A DNA stretch of 64,000 bases from positions 496,001 through 560,000 of the forward strand of contig JAKZZE010000012.1 in assembly GCA_024220505.1 (NCBI GenBank). The letters run 5' to 3'. Positions 1 to 12,659 of this stretch are shown here, piece after piece. Source of the stretch: Rhizopus arrhizus. Its lineage: Eukaryota > Mucoromycota > Mucoromycetes > Mucorales > Rhizopodaceae. The notes beneath the pieces were generated by a model. It was not told where the DNA came from. It saw nothing but the letters and a program-made list of their open reading frames with translations, and did not search any database. Numbering within the stretch: the stretch's first letter is position 1; every line of letters begins with the position of its first letter. The translations under genes were made by a program, and so were the position numbers.

Positions 1-128
1 TAATCACACGTGCAAAAGCATCTTTAGATTCTATTTCCATAAAAAAAAGAGGGAGAGAGAAAAGAGGAAAAGAGACTTTAAGCTTTTTATTTGGATTCAC
101 TCTTTTTCTATTCGCGTTCTGTATTTTA

Positions 129-177
<49 letters not shown>

Positions 178-487
178 CTCCTAAAAAGAAATACGTGTTG
201 AATAAAGTCATAGAAAGATTTGCTTTCTTTTATTATGCATTTCTTTATAAACAAACGACAACAAGCCTCTTTTGTTATACACGAGAAAAAGAACGGACAG
301 CTATTAAAGATGAATAGTATTTGCTTATCTCAAGTATGAGATTATCAACTAAACTGCCATTTATGAAAAAGAATGCTAAATGTCTTGCAAAAATAAAGCA
401 ATTATACGCTACATAGTCTAACCAAAATATGTTATTTTCCATCTGAATGATCTTTTATGTCCCCCCTCCAATTGAAAAGGAGGTATT

Positions 488-518
<31 letters not shown>

Positions 519-575
519 GGTTTTTAATAGATTGATTCGTCGGCTTTTTCTTTCTTCTTTTTATCCCTTTTCTTA
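1..575. other. Intergenic, AT-rich, no gene seen
   Basis: No supported coding sequence. It contains a run of about 41 A residues near 134-174 and a second A run near 489-511 just before the kinase gene. The latter and the pyrimidine-rich 545-575 stretch may be promoter and 5' leader of the kinase, which is inference. Confidence 0.6.
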
Positions 576-1631
576 ATGAAAGAGCAAATTGATGATGACG
601 TTAATGATACAATAACCATGACAACCAATCTAGAAACCTTGATCAACGATGATTCATACAGCATATTTAAAGAACTCAATTATCCACACATGAGAAGACG
701 ACGGTTTTATTCAACAGAAGTGACATCATCTGCAGAAAAGAGCATGATCAAATCACCTCCTATCACCACAGCAGCTGCATTTCTAGCGAACCTGATGTCA
801 CCCGTAACACCACCAAGTAATCGAATCCAAGATTACGTCTTGGGTCCCGTCATCGGCTACGGAGGATTTTCGGTCGTTCACAAAGCACATCATCATCTAC
901 GCATCAATCATGTTAGGGCGATCAAGGTCATTAATAAATACGCCATGTCTGATGTAGATTTACATCGATTCAAACGAGAGTTAACCATCTGGAAATCACT
1001 CTGTCATCCAAGGATTGTTAACCTTCAAAGGATCCTCAGACGGACGAACAATAACAAGCATGAGATTTATCTTGTCTGTGATTACTGTCCTGGTGGTACC
1101 CTACTTCAGCTTCTCAACAAACTCACTTGTTTACCTGAACATCATGCAAAGCGTATCTTTAAAGAACTCTGTCAGTGTGTTCACTATTTACATATCGACC
1201 GCAAAGTATGTCATAAAGATTTGAAGTTGGAAAACGTCTTGCTGGATGAAAACGGACATGTCAAACTATGTGATTTCGGTTTGGCTGTCTATCAACGGCC
1301 TCGAGAGAACAAGAGAGGGACAAGGGAACCCGTCGGTGGATCCTTGGCTTATGTTGCACCCGAACAGCTTCAAGTGGCTGTGCCACTGGCATGTCCCAAG
1401 ACAGACATCTGGTCCCTCGGCGTTATCTTGTATGCATTGGTGGTAGGTCAATTGCCTTTTATGGATACCTTTGACTTGAGATTGATTCAAAAGATACAAG
1501 ATGGCCTATTTGAGATGCCCACCTTTCTGTCTCTTCCACTTCAGCAGCTCATTTTGAGTTGCTTAGAAAAGGATCCAACCAAGAGACCAAGCATTGATCA
1601 ACTGCTTAAATACCCTTGGTTGCAATTATAA
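576..1631 (+). CDS. Serine/threonine protein kinase, CAMK-like
   Basis: Intronless 351-residue protein. An unstructured N-terminus of about 85 residues precedes a complete kinase domain (about 86-351). Visible motifs are the glycine loop GYGGFSVV, the ATP-binding lysine in RAIKVI, the catalytic loop CHKDLKLEN (HKD in place of HRD), DFG in KLCDFGLAV, APE in VAPEQ, and DIWSLGVILYAL of subdomain IX. The layout and the KLEN/DIWSLGV wording fit CAMK-group kinases of the SNF1/Nim1/Kin4 type (family knowledge). The orthologue cannot be decided. The start is the first ATG of the frame, after a pyrimidine-rich leader. The protein stops right after the domain, so there is no C-terminal regulatory region. 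Confidence 0.9.
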   Translation: MKEQIDDDVNDTITMTTNLETLINDDSYSIFKELNYPHMRRRRFYSTEVTSSAEKSMIKSPPITTAAAFLANLMSPVTPPSNRIQDYVLGPVIGYGGFSVVHKAHHHLRINHVRAIKVINKYAMSDVDLHRFKRELTIWKSLCHPRIVNLQRILRRTNNNKHEIYLVCDYCPGGTLLQLLNKLTCLPEHHAKRIFKELCQCVHYLHIDRKVCHKDLKLENVLLDENGHVKLCDFGLAVYQRPRENKRGTREPVGGSLAYVAPEQLQVAVPLACPKTDIWSLGVILYALVVGQLPFMDTFDLRLIQKIQDGLFEMPTFLSLPLQQLILSCLEKDPTKRPSIDQLLKYPWLQL

Positions 1632-1771
1632 AAAAGTAAATAAAATTGCGTTCGGAGTTCATTAAAAAGGATTATGATTGGATCATATCATGTATGCCCG
1701 GACATACTGTTTCCTTTCTCCTTCACCATCCAAAAAAGTCCTTTCTCTTTCCTCACAACATAGTTATAGAC

Positions 1772-2368
1772 ATGGGATCCGATCGGTAAGCTCTCGTTTT
1801 TTTTTTTGTTTGGAAAAAAAAAAAAAAGAGACATCCATCCATCCATCCATCATGAAATAGAAAAAAACAACAACACAGAAAAATAAAAAGAGAAAGAAAG
1901 AGAGAGAGAGATTTGGAAATGGAAAAAAAGATAAAGATTGAACAGTGAAGCATGTCAATTTTGGATGGATGTCTAACTAATAAGACAAAAAACTAAAAAT
2001 GAATCTATAGTCTTTACAGCAAGGGCCGTGTTTTGGGCTACGAACGTGCCAAGCGTAACCAAAACCCCAATGTTTCTTTGATTCAAGTGGAAGGTGTTCA
2101 AACTACCAAGGATGCCCAATTCTACCTCGGTAAGCGTGTTGCTTATGTCTACCGTGCTCAACGTGAAATCAACGGTTCCAAGATCCGTGTCATCTGGGGT
2201 CGCATCGCTCGTACTCACGGTACCAACGGTGTTGTCAAGGCTCGTTTCCGCAAGAACTTGCCTCCCAAGGTCTTTGGTGCTTCCGTCCGTGTTGTAAGTT
2301 ACTTTATAGTGTGTGTATGACGGATATTAACGATCTACATCTAGATGCTCTACCCTTCCAACATTTAA
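1772..2368 (+). CDS. RPL33: Large-subunit ribosomal protein eL33 (Rpl33/L35Ae)
   Basis: Cytosolic 60S protein of 106 residues in three exons: 1772-1785, 2011-2293 and 2345-2368. Exon 1 encodes only MGSD plus two bases of an Arg codon. After splicing the protein starts [20 protein letters not shown], the expected eL33 start, and ends in MLYPSNI. The core contains [23 protein letters not shown] and THG, all typical of the family. The first intron (225 nt) is far longer than most introns here, a common feature of fungal ribosomal protein genes. Exon 2 prefers C-ending codons (AAG, GTC, TTC), unlike its AT-rich surroundings, as expected for a highly expressed gene. All phases agree. Confidence 0.95.
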
Positions 2369-2832
2369 ATATAAGACAACTCTAATTTTTTTTTTTCAAT
2401 AAAAGATTGAGATTTTATATAAAAAAGGAAAAGAAACAGAAAATAGATGTGTGTGTGTGTTGTTTTATTGTGGACTTGTAATTCAATCATCGTGAGAAAA
2501 ATAAGGATCGGTCCTTAGGAGATTACAACCTTCTTTTTTCTCTTAAATTTTTAAGAGTAAAGAGAACGAAAAGAGATAGAATTTAATGCTTGATAATCAA
2601 AATGATGTCAATTGAGGTCACAATGTTCTGCATATAATCTCCTTATGTCCTTTTTTTCTTAATTGAAAGATAGCCATTCGGCTCTCAGCATTTAAGATTT
2701 TTTTTTTCTGTGTATTAATCGTGGGAAACACGTTTTACTTTTGGCCAAAGGGTGATGGATATAAAGAGAGACCTCTCTTTCTCTTTCTCTTTCTCTTTCA
2801 ACCTATTTTTTTTTTTTCTTATATTTTCTTCA

Positions 2833-4118
<1,286 letters not shown>

Positions 4119-4779
4119 TGTTTTTTATCTTGTTTATATATTTTGTTTAATAAAAAAAGTAACCATTAAAAGTAAAAAGCTTCTGAGGATGATTAAATAA
4201 ACCTCTCCTTCTTTTTAATATCATCACACTCAACCTACTCCATCTTTACCTTCAGAATCAATTCATTAATAGCAGATAGAAGGGATAAAGTAAGCAGAAA
4301 GCACCTTTGATCTTTATTTCCACTGGCTTTATTCAATATCTCAACAGTCGTCATCTTTTCTAACTTTTGTAAATCAATCCTTGTCATTTAGAACAAGCCT
4401 TTGATCCCTTCAAGACTTTAACTGCTTCACATCATTCTCTACTTGATCTTCAAAACTGTCAATGCTATAAAAACCTTGGTTTGAAAGAGTAAAAGAGACA
4501 AAGAACCCATATTGATTGAGATGATAACTACTATCATTTAATACACTGTATTATTAACAGTCTACTTTAGTCTGTGGAAATAAGCACGTCAAGTCTACTT
4601 TAAAGACGCCAGTGAACTCCGAAAAGTGCACTTCAAAGGACAGTTTAAGCTGTTTCATGTGCTCTCTCTCCCTCCCCCAATTTTTTTTTTTCTCTCTTTT
4701 TCTAAATAAAATTTATTTTTCTTCTAGTCTCTCTTTTTTTTTTTTTTTTTCTTTTTTTCTTTGTTATCTATTTATTGTT
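4119..4779. other. Intergenic, no gene seen
   Basis: Spacer between the dioxygenase and the tetraspanin. Long T runs at 4681-4760 precede the next start codon. No RNA gene or ORF with family-like features was found. Confidence 0.5.
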
Positions 4780-5878
4780 ATGGAAGAAAGAGCAATGTAT
4801 ACACATTCACAAGGAAAGAGATTAAGAGGATATATGACGACTGTTCATCTGTTCACAATGGTATTTATATATACTTTAAAGCAAAGACTAAACATGTTTT
4901 ATAGTTTATTGGTCTCTTTATAATATCAATAGGTAACATAATAAATAAATAAAATTAGACTAACAATCATATTAAGGTGCTTATCATATCAATTCAACAA
5001 CAAGTTTAACTCTATCTTTATTATTCATGTGCTTGGGTGGAATGATGACAATGATCAGTTTTATTGGATCATTTGGAGTACAACTTGAACACATTGGATT
5101 TTTAAATACATACAACACAATCACAGCTATTTTATTATTATTTGAAATTGGTAAAAGAATATTAGCTTTATTCTATTTATTTATCTTTATTCTAGTGATT
5201 ATTTCTATTATATATGATTATAGATCAAAGGTAATTAATAGAAAATGACAGAAAATGAAAAAGTTGGTTAAGTTCAAAATAGATTGATCCTTATGCAAGT
5301 AAGCTGTGGGATTTTTTCATAAGACATGATCCACAGTTCATAAAAGATTTAGAAGAATTGTAAGCAAGAGAGAGAGAGAATATGAGACACATAAAGGGGG
5401 AGGATTAATTACGCCTATTTAGATCACAATGCTGCGGATATGATTCAGTTATAGATAGAGCTGTGCCTGCTAATTGTTCCTTGTCACTCAGTGTAAACAT
5501 AGGCTGTAAAGAGTCTGTGATATCACGAGTACAGGAATGGCATCATTGGATCATTCTCGTTCTCACATTTTTACTTGTGCTTCAGGTAATCAGGTCAAGG
5601 CATAATAAAAGTAATTAAACTCTTTATAGTTCTTTTTATTAATACTATCAGTCATAATGAGCTTAATCGTTAATCGTCAATTACGTGAAGAAGAAACTTA
5701 TATTTCATTATTGAACAACAATCATTATTATCACCATCGTCCTTTGCTAAATGAAGGACCTAGTACAAACAGTGGATACTTTGGTAGACATCGAGCTAAT
5801 TTTCAAATACCAAAAAGTCACTTTATACCAAAATATGGATCTACACCTTCTACTTCTTCAGCTACACATTTTGGTTAA
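4780..5878 (+). CDS. Tetraspanin-like four-pass membrane protein
   Basis: Supported exons are about 4977-5230, 5283-5359, 5423-5585 and 5630-5878. Translation gives two hydrophobic segments (around SLLFMCLGGMMTMISFIG and LFYLFIFILVIISII). A large extracellular loop follows with the tetraspanin hallmark CCG (SQCCGYDS) and two later cysteines (ANCSL, IGCKES). The last membrane span starts WIILVLTFLLVLQ and a short cytoplasmic tail ends ATHFG. Fungal tetraspanins such as Pls1 act in polarised growth and appressorium function (family knowledge); orthology is not shown. The first exon is uncertain: ATG at 4780 is the best start, but the junction to 4977 needs an AAG acceptor and a weak donor, and the first membrane span is poorly defined. 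Confidence 0.75.
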
Positions 5879-5987
5879 TATCTGACATCAAACTACTACT
5901 ATCATCTATTTTTTTTTTTTTTTTATTATTACTATTCATTTAAAACTCCTCATCATTTCGTTACTTTAATATTTTACATTTGTGCTT

Positions 5988-6022
<35 letters not shown>

Positions 6023-6069
6023 ATATTTCTCTCTTACTTTCTTAAATACCCCTCATTAATATAACGACA

Positions 6070-6816
6070 ATGTCAATATCTTTAGGTCCATACTGGGCCT
6101 CTATTACGACTTCTTTTATTAGTATTGTTGGACTTTATATGGTTTTGACTGGTACAGGTGAAGAGTTTAATGTTGGTAGAATACTTCAACTTCTCCCTAC
6201 GTTTGGGCTCTGACCGGTATGGGCCTTTGTATTGGTCTTTCTGTTACGGGTGCAGCTTGGTAACATGAGTAAATGAATAGATATTATTTATTTTAATTTG
6301 TTCCTCAGGGGTATCTTTATTACAGGTTCAGCACTTTTAGGTGGTGCGGTAAAGACGCCTCGTATTCAGTCTAGAAATTTGATTTCTATCATTTTCTGTA
6401 AAGTAATCGCTATTTACGGTGTCATCATGGCCATTGTTTATTCTGCTAAATTAAGTGATGTGCCTGCAGATCAACTATATACCACTTCCAACCTTTTCAC
6501 TGGTAATTTAGTGTGATGTCAGCTTATATTTATGTGAACACGTCTATAGGCCATGCTATCTTTTGGGGTGGATTGACTGTCGGTGTCTGTAACTTATTGT
6601 GTGGTTTATCTGTAGGCGTAACAGGATCAAGCGCTGCTTTAGCTGATGCTCAAAACCCTGAATTGTTTGTAAAAGTATTGGTTGTAGAAATATTTGGTTC
6701 AGTACTCGGTCTATTTGGTCTAATTGTTGATTTATTGATTGTGAGTTCTTTATCAAAAAAGATACAATTACTTACCTCTTTATCATTAGACTGGTAAGAC
6801 TGCTGATTTTCGTTAA
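6070..6816 (+). CDS. VMA16: V-type ATPase proteolipid subunit c'' (Vma16), frame broken by 1 nt
   Basis: Proton-translocating membrane subunit of the vacuolar ATPase. Exons 6070-6259, 6309-6502, 6550-6740 and 6790-6816. Recognisable parts are [40 protein letters not shown] with the proton-binding Glu position occupied by Lys (yeast reads FCEV), and [12 protein letters not shown] with the second-hairpin Glu kept. Exon 1 is one base short: the frame reads FNVGRILQ, then SPYVWALTG only after a +1 shift near 6190, and exon lengths total 602 instead of 603. Restoring one base would give the conserved TSPYVWA start. Either a sequencing error or a recent mutation. The Lys at the Glu position should also be checked against reads. 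Confidence 0.88.
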
Positions 6817-6825
6817 AAGATTGTC

Positions 6826-6877
<52 letters not shown>

Positions 6878-7981
6878 TCAGCTTTTTTTCATTCATTTGT
6901 TTGGTGAAACCTATTACTGGCATAAAGTCTCTGTTAGGGGCATAAGAATTTATTTGCTGTTGTAAATAACAATTCTGTTCTGTAGTGATATTCAGAATCA
7001 TACAACAGAGTCAGTACCATACAGATAGAGTATCATGATATACTTCAGTCGATCATTGATCTTGAAGCCTGTACATAGAGTGTATCATTTAAAGTTCCTT
7101 TTACTTTCAGCTTTTCAAAAATCAAGTTTTTTTTAAAACTATATCATCTCCTATGCTCCACCCCCTTCAACATTCCACATACTTTGATGTATTTTTTTTT
7201 ATCTGTAATAGATTTTTTACTACTTAACCAATATGAGTCAAGCGATAAGCAACTTTTGTTGGTTTATCTGTTGACAGTAAAATGCATCAGTAAGCATTTG
7301 ATGCCTGTTTTGAATAAACATGCTTTAGATCCTCCTCTTGTGTAATACCAAAGGGCTTGTTAATGTAAATATGCATAGACCGTATCTTAATAATACATGT
7401 GAATGTCTGCAATTCACATTCAAACTTTAAAGTAAGCTTATATTCTCCTTGTAGTGTTCCTGGTTGCTTGGACCAGTAGTTTGTGTAAGTAAAAATTGAA
7501 TTTCCGCCCAATATCTTCTGCAAATCTTTTTTTTTCTGTGGATCGCCGTCCTTTCACAAAATTGTTTCTAAAAAAAAATATAGTGGATGGAACGGACTTT
7601 TAACATACTGTCCAATAAGCACAAATTTCCTAATTAACACGTATGCTGCAAAAAGTATATAATACAAGTCGACTCAAAAGGAACACGGGGTGTTATTTGG
7701 GAAAGAAGGAGAAAGAAAAGGGAGTGAATAGAGAGTATCACAGTACAGGAAGAGATTCAACCCAGAGTCAGTTACTTCTGCAAACAAAGCAAATATGATG
7801 GTTACAATTATTGTTCGTAAAAAAACAAAATTCCATTGAATTAAATATCCGCTTTCCTATGCATTTCGTTATGAACTCCCCCCCTTTAAATCACTGTGAA
7901 TATATGCACATTTATAAAATGGTTATTATTTTTATTTTCTTTTTTCTTTTTCTTTATTTCTGCTGTAAACAAGCCAAAATA
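6817..7981. other. Intergenic; poly-A tract; no supported gene
   Basis: Holds a run of about 45 A residues at 6830-6875. A 78-codon minus-strand frame (7287-7523) has no recognisable features. The last 300 bases are probably the promoter and leader of the Pumilio gene. Confidence 0.5.
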
Positions 7982-10137
7982 ATGAAAAGCAATAATTGTA
8001 CTCAAGAATTACACATGTTGGATCAAGATATTCATAATCAAATAGCAACACTCAATAGTTTAAATATACATGACCATCCTATCATTGATACGTAAGTTTT
8101 ATTTGTAACAAAGGAAATTTAAGGAGAAAAAAAGAAAAAAAAAAAAAAGAGAGAGGTGATTAAAATTTCTATAGGAGATCGCTTGGTAGTCCATTATTCC
8201 CTGAAAACACAGCCTTTACTCCTCAATTATCAGATATTCATTTACTAAGAAACAATACGAGTAAAACAATGCTATAAAAAGACTTTTGTTTGTTTACATA
8301 ACGTAACTTTATAGATCGTAGTACAACGCCAGATATACTAATGCGACATCCACTTCAACAACATGATGAAATCGCTCATCAATTGATACGACGTGAAAGT
8401 TATCCTAACCTTGTAAGTCCACATCACTTTGCTAAAAGAACAGAGCGTACTTACAAAAAATAGAATACTTCCTATGTACAGCACGGTTATTCAGCTTACT
8501 GGAACGATTTACAATTCGCTCCAGAACAACAACAAGCAAGCAATTTATCTTTTATGCAATCTTCTAGTTTACGCAAACACTCTGTTGACACATTAAAGCG
8601 ATTTGATTACTTTAAATCATCTATCAATCGATTATCACCTTCTTACTCCAATCCAGACCTTTCTACTGCACGAAGATTAGCTAGTGTGGATTCAGGCATG
8701 CCAAGATCAAATTTGACAAAATATGGCAATATGGATTATAACACTCCACTAATGGCTCCTCACTTTATGAGACAAACTTCCAGTCGACCTCCTTCTCCTC
8801 CAAGTAGAAAGAGCTCAATTGGCATACAAAGAAGAGCGAGTTCAACTTCAATGATGGATGATGCTCGATTTGCTTCTCTTAAATTGGAGGACATGAAAGA
8901 CGAAATCTATTTACTTTGTAAAGATCAAAATGGTTGCAGATATCTACAAAAAAAGCTGGAAGAAACTGACTTGCAGCAAAGAGAAGTTATATTCAATCAA
9001 GTCTACCCTCACTTTGTAGAGCTAATGACCGGTAAACATCTTCAAAGCAAGCAAATACCTGTTACTTATAAAAAGTAGATCCTTTTGGTAATTACCTGTG
9101 TCAGAAATTATTAGAGCATTGCACAGATGCACAAAGAACAACGCTTGTTGAACAAGTATCAAGTTCTATTTTAGAAGTTTCATTAAATATGCACGGTACA
9201 CGAGCTGTTCAAAGGATGATTGAATTAATTAGTTTGGATGAACAAGTAAGGAGCTCTTGTAAAATAGATAGGAGACTATGCTAATTAAAACTGCAGATAC
9301 AAGCCATCGTGAAAGCATTTTCACCTATTGTAGTCACACTTATTAAAGATATCAATGGAAACCACGTCATTCAAAAATGCTTACATCGCTTTACAACCAA
9401 GCATAAGCAATTTATTTATGACGCAGTCAGTGAGAATTGTATTGAGGTAGCCACTCACAGACATGGTTGCTGTGTATTACAAAGATGTATTGATTATTCT
9501 GCCAACAATCAAACTGTAAGCCTTGAAGGTTATCATGTGCTTGCATCTAATAATATACATGTAGAAACAGTTGGTGGATGAAATCATTAACCATGCCTTA
9601 ACACTTGTACAAGATCCTTATGGCAACTATGTTGTTCAATATGTGCTAGAATTAGGTGACGCTCAATTCTCGAATCGATTGATTCGTCAATTTATTGGAA
9701 ACCTTAGTAAATTATCAACTCAAAAATACAGTTCAAATGTCATGGAAAAGGTATACAAGGAACTGGAAAGAAGTCCTGTACAGAACCTTATTTTTTTCTT
9801 GTAGTGCATTCGGGTCGCTGAAGAAGACACACGTCATGATTTGGTTCAAGAAATGATGAACAAAGATCGCCTCGAGAAGTTATTAAAGGATTCGTACGCT
9901 AATTATGTTGTACAAACAGCCCTTGATTATGCTAGTGAAAGTCAACACCGGCAATTGGCTGAATACATTCGTCCTTTATTACCAACCATTCGAAATACAT
10001 CTTATTGTAAACGTATTCAAGGTAAGTTAAATAAGCAACAACAAAAACAGTTTGGACAAAACAACAACCTTTTGGGATATTCTCTTGGTTTTCATCCTTT
10101 AATGACTTCTTTTCCTAATTTCTCAACAAGTCCATAA
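7982..10137 (+). CDS. Pumilio/PUF-family RNA-binding protein
   Basis: PUF proteins bind UGUR-containing 3' UTRs and repress or localise mRNAs. Eight exons (7982-8091, 8175-8260, 8315-8412, 8482-9031, 9079-9245, 9297-9515, 9571-9750, 9805-10137) give 580 residues in one frame. The N-terminal half is Ser/Pro/Gln-rich. The C-terminal half has eight PUF repeats, seen by their recognition helices: NGCRYLQ, FGNYLCQ, HGTRAVQ, NGNHVIQ, HGCCVLQ, YGNYVVQ, SSNVMEK and YANYVVQ. These are close to the canonical tripartite codes of Puf3/PUM1-type proteins, so UGUA-type targets are likely (inference). Start ATG 7982 is the simplest; the frame is open further upstream through a hydrophobic, low-complexity stretch that is probably leader. 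Confidence 0.92.
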
Positions 10138-10267
10138 TATTGTAAAACACACCTCTCTATAGCATGAATCCGTAGCATTTATGTATAATATTTTTTTACT
10201 GTACGTTAATGTTTCTTTTTGGCTTTGTTTTATTTATTTACTTTGTATTACATAAATTAAAAAAAAA
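10138..10267. other. Short convergent spacer
   Basis: 130 bp between the ends of the convergent Pumilio and F-box genes; shared 3' UTR/terminator space. Confidence 0.5.
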
Positions 10268-11851
10268 TTAAGGAAATAAGATCTTGACGAGATTATACTT
10301 TATTGTCATCCTGTACTTTCCTTGTATGTTTTTTGTTGATAAGCAAATATTATTCAAAACAAGCTGCTGAGAGTCCAAGAACGAAAAGCACTCTTTAAGC
10401 AAATCGTCGTTATCTAAGCATGCATAATAATCATGTGTTAACTGTGAGTGAGCAATAATAAGCTGTTTGAGTGCAGGGGCTTTGGCAGAGAGCGTCTTTA
10501 GGGTCGATATATTCAAGCAGACTCGTTTCAGTTGAATTCTTCTCAAGTTAGCATGTCGATAAGTTGAGTCCTGAAGAGCCCACGCATCATGAAATCCTCT
10601 TGATGACGATGATTCAAGAGAAAGTGTGTGCAGCGAAGGACAGGCACGAAGGATGGTGTCTATGTCAGGATTATTGAAGTAGTTTGTGATATTTAGTTCA
10701 GAGATAGTGTGTCCCTTGCTACTTAAATAGCGAAGGCAAGGATGATAAGGGTTGTTTTGCGGGTTCCAGGTAACTTGGTATCGAATCTCCTGTCTCTTAC
10801 CCTCCTTATGAAGCTCCATCTGAGTTCTCTCGTACCTTGACTCGGACACATCCAATTGTGCAACCGTATTTCCCTCGAACCATTTTGCAATCGATGCTTC
10901 TATCGCCTCACACCCGTCTTCCATGTCAAACTTGATTGAGTAGGTGGAAATTGAACGGAAAAAGGGAATCAGTTTTGTTTGAAGGTAATTTGTTTTCTCT
11001 GGACTCCATTCATGATTCTGTCCGTGAAATAGTTTTAATGTCAAACGATGAAGGTGGCTGAATCGTTTTTGAATATAATCAAAAGATGAGATGGAAAAGT
11101 TGGGCAAATAGATATCAAGCTCTCGCAGTGAAGGATAGCTTGTCATCACACTGTCAACATCATTTTGGGATATAAAGGGATGGTCCAAGTGAAATACAAG
11201 ATGTGTCAACTGTGAACATACTTTAAGGATATCATGAAGGTAGATAATAGAGCTTCTACTTCCTGCAGCGATCGTCAATTGCCTCAGATAGGGAAATAGA
11301 GCCAAGTAATGGGTGAGATGACCAAAGGAGGATTTTATCCAGTGATCACACGAACAGTGGATAACAAGGCAAGTGAGGTGAGAGCTAAATCTTTGGAGGG
11401 ATCCATAATAACTGATGGCTTTTTCTGGTATTTTTCTAGGGACTTCAGGGCATAGCAATCGCTGAAGACCCCTTAGCTTGATACTCGGGCTAGTCCAAAG
11501 ATAGTCCCAGTAGACTGAGTTGAGCGCGATTGAAAGTTCCTCTAGATTTACACAATATTGTATAAGCCGAGTGAATTCTTCTTTGGTTAAATGACGTTGG
11601 CTGTTAAAATAGGGATAGTAGTGAATGGATATAGCCTTGGTATATAAAAATGGACAAAATTGATTAGAATCAAAACAACGTAAGAGTGTCAATGCATTTG
11701 TGTTGTTGATCTTGATATGTTGGTAACATATCTGTCTGGCTGAAGTAAACCATGCTTGGCATATGCGCTGGCAAGTAAATTGATCTGCTTGAGAAAGTAA
11801 TTCAAACACGGACAAAAGTACCTCGTTTGGCAATTGTATAGCAGAACTCAT
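10268..11851 (-). CDS. F-box/leucine-rich-repeat protein
   Basis: Single-exon, 527 residues from the start at 11851 (MSSAIQLPNEV). The frame is open to 11911, but the added 20 residues are just a translated T/A-rich leader. An N-terminal F-box (about residues 5-45: LPNEVLLSVFELLSQADQ, then CQRICQAWFTSA) would bind Skp1 in an SCF ubiquitin ligase. The rest is a series of irregular Leu-rich repeats (LRQLTIAAG, LTHLVFHLDH, LRELDIYLPN, LHRLTLKLFH, LHTLSLESSS, LRRIQLKRVC, LKQLIIAHS), the likely substrate-binding surface. Mucoralean genomes carry many such divergent F-box/LRR genes (family knowledge). No substrate can be inferred. Confidence 0.88.
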   Translation of the reverse strand: MSSAIQLPNEVLLSVFELLSQADQFTCQRICQAWFTSARQICYQHIKINNTNALTLLRCFDSNQFCPFLYTKAISIHYYPYFNSQRHLTKEEFTRLIQYCVNLEELSIALNSVYWDYLWTSPSIKLRGLQRLLCPEVPRKIPEKAISYYGSLQRFSSHLTCLVIHCSCDHWIKSSFGHLTHYLALFPYLRQLTIAAGSRSSIIYLHDILKVCSQLTHLVFHLDHPFISQNDVDSVMTSYPSLRELDIYLPNFSISSFDYIQKRFSHLHRLTLKLFHGQNHEWSPEKTNYLQTKLIPFFRSISTYSIKFDMEDGCEAIEASIAKWFEGNTVAQLDVSESRYERTQMELHKEGKRQEIRYQVTWNPQNNPYHPCLRYLSSKGHTISELNITNYFNNPDIDTILRACPSLHTLSLESSSSRGFHDAWALQDSTYRHANLRRIQLKRVCLNISTLKTLSAKAPALKQLIIAHSQLTHDYYACLDNDDLLKECFSFLDSQQLVLNNICLSTKNIQGKYRMTIKYNLVKILFP

Positions 11852-12298
11852 ATAAAAGTAAAAGAGAAAGGGAAAAGAAAATAAATAAATAAAAAAAAAT
11901 GTACTCAACATTTTTATTATGCTTCAGTATTTAATGCATCAATCTGCGGTCCTAGTGCAACCGGCTTCTTTTTCCCTCTCTTCCTTTCATTATCTGAGAA
12001 ATCATCTAGTTCATATTGCTTATCACATGAAATTAAGCATTCTACAGAAATTTATCTATAAAAGGGAATGCAAAAATTTTTGGTGTAAAAAATTTAAAAA
12101 AGATAGAAATTTTTGGGTCTCATACTTCTCTGTGAACTGTCGATCTCTTTTTTTTGTTTACTTCTAAACACATTAGCACTGCTGCAATACTTTGAAGACA
12201 TGTTTATTTTGACTTTAAAATTTGCGGATTTTAGTTTACTCATTAATAGTTTATTACTATTTTCATTAAAACCAATGAGTAAAAAGTTAAAACTTTTA
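11852..12298. other. Intergenic, no gene seen
   Basis: AT-rich spacer upstream of the F-box gene. Two short plus-strand frames (11919-12364) have no domain-like sequence and are interrupted by T runs. Confidence 0.4.
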
Positions 12299-12313
12299 TC
12301 AACAATTCATTGC

Positions 12314-12518
12314 TTTTTTTTTTTTTTTTTGTATGAGGATTTTATTCGGATGCCGCATTTTTAGCTGGTCATCATAAGAAACATTTTTTTTTAATAACAG
12401 GGCTTAAACCCACGAACAAACAAACAGAAAACGACCATGGAGATTGGAACTTGTGCTGTCAGACGAGAGACTAATCCAGCAGAAAGGACTTGACCACTTC
12501 GCTAGGGGCCTTTGCCCC
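12314..12518 (-). mobile_element. SINE copy 1 (tRNA-related head, poly-A tail)
   Basis: A 205-bp element whose sense strand is minus. It begins with a perfect GGGGC-AAAG-GCCCC hairpin, followed by a Pol III A-box-like TAGCGAAGTGG and a B-box-like GGTTTAAGCCC, and ends in an A run of about 18. It is flanked by a perfect 15-bp direct repeat TCAACAATTCATTGC (12299-12313 and 12519-12533), the target-site duplication expected for L1-type retrotransposition. A second copy lies at 53451-53650 in the opposite orientation with a different duplication, which proves independent insertion. Confidence 0.88.
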
Positions 12519-12659
12519 TCAACAATTCATTGCAATACACTTTTTTCATAAATTATTGGCACACTTTGGGAAATTAAATTACAGGGCATTATTTTTAGAT
12601 TTCACAACTCTGAATTTTTATCTTTCACAAATGCTTAAAAGCTAGAAGGCATACTCTTT

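Noticed and set aside
1786..2010. Possible intronic snoRNA in the long first intron of RPL33
   Set aside because: No convincing C/D or H/ACA boxes; only CATC repeats and purine tracts.
2752..2832. Upstream ATG extending HPPD
   Set aside because: The added residues come from a CT-rich leader, and the family starts near MAPSLNN.
12314..12518. Calling the SINE head a functional tRNA gene
   Set aside because: A- and B-box-like segments exist, but no cloverleaf or anticodon arm can be drawn and copies have target duplications.
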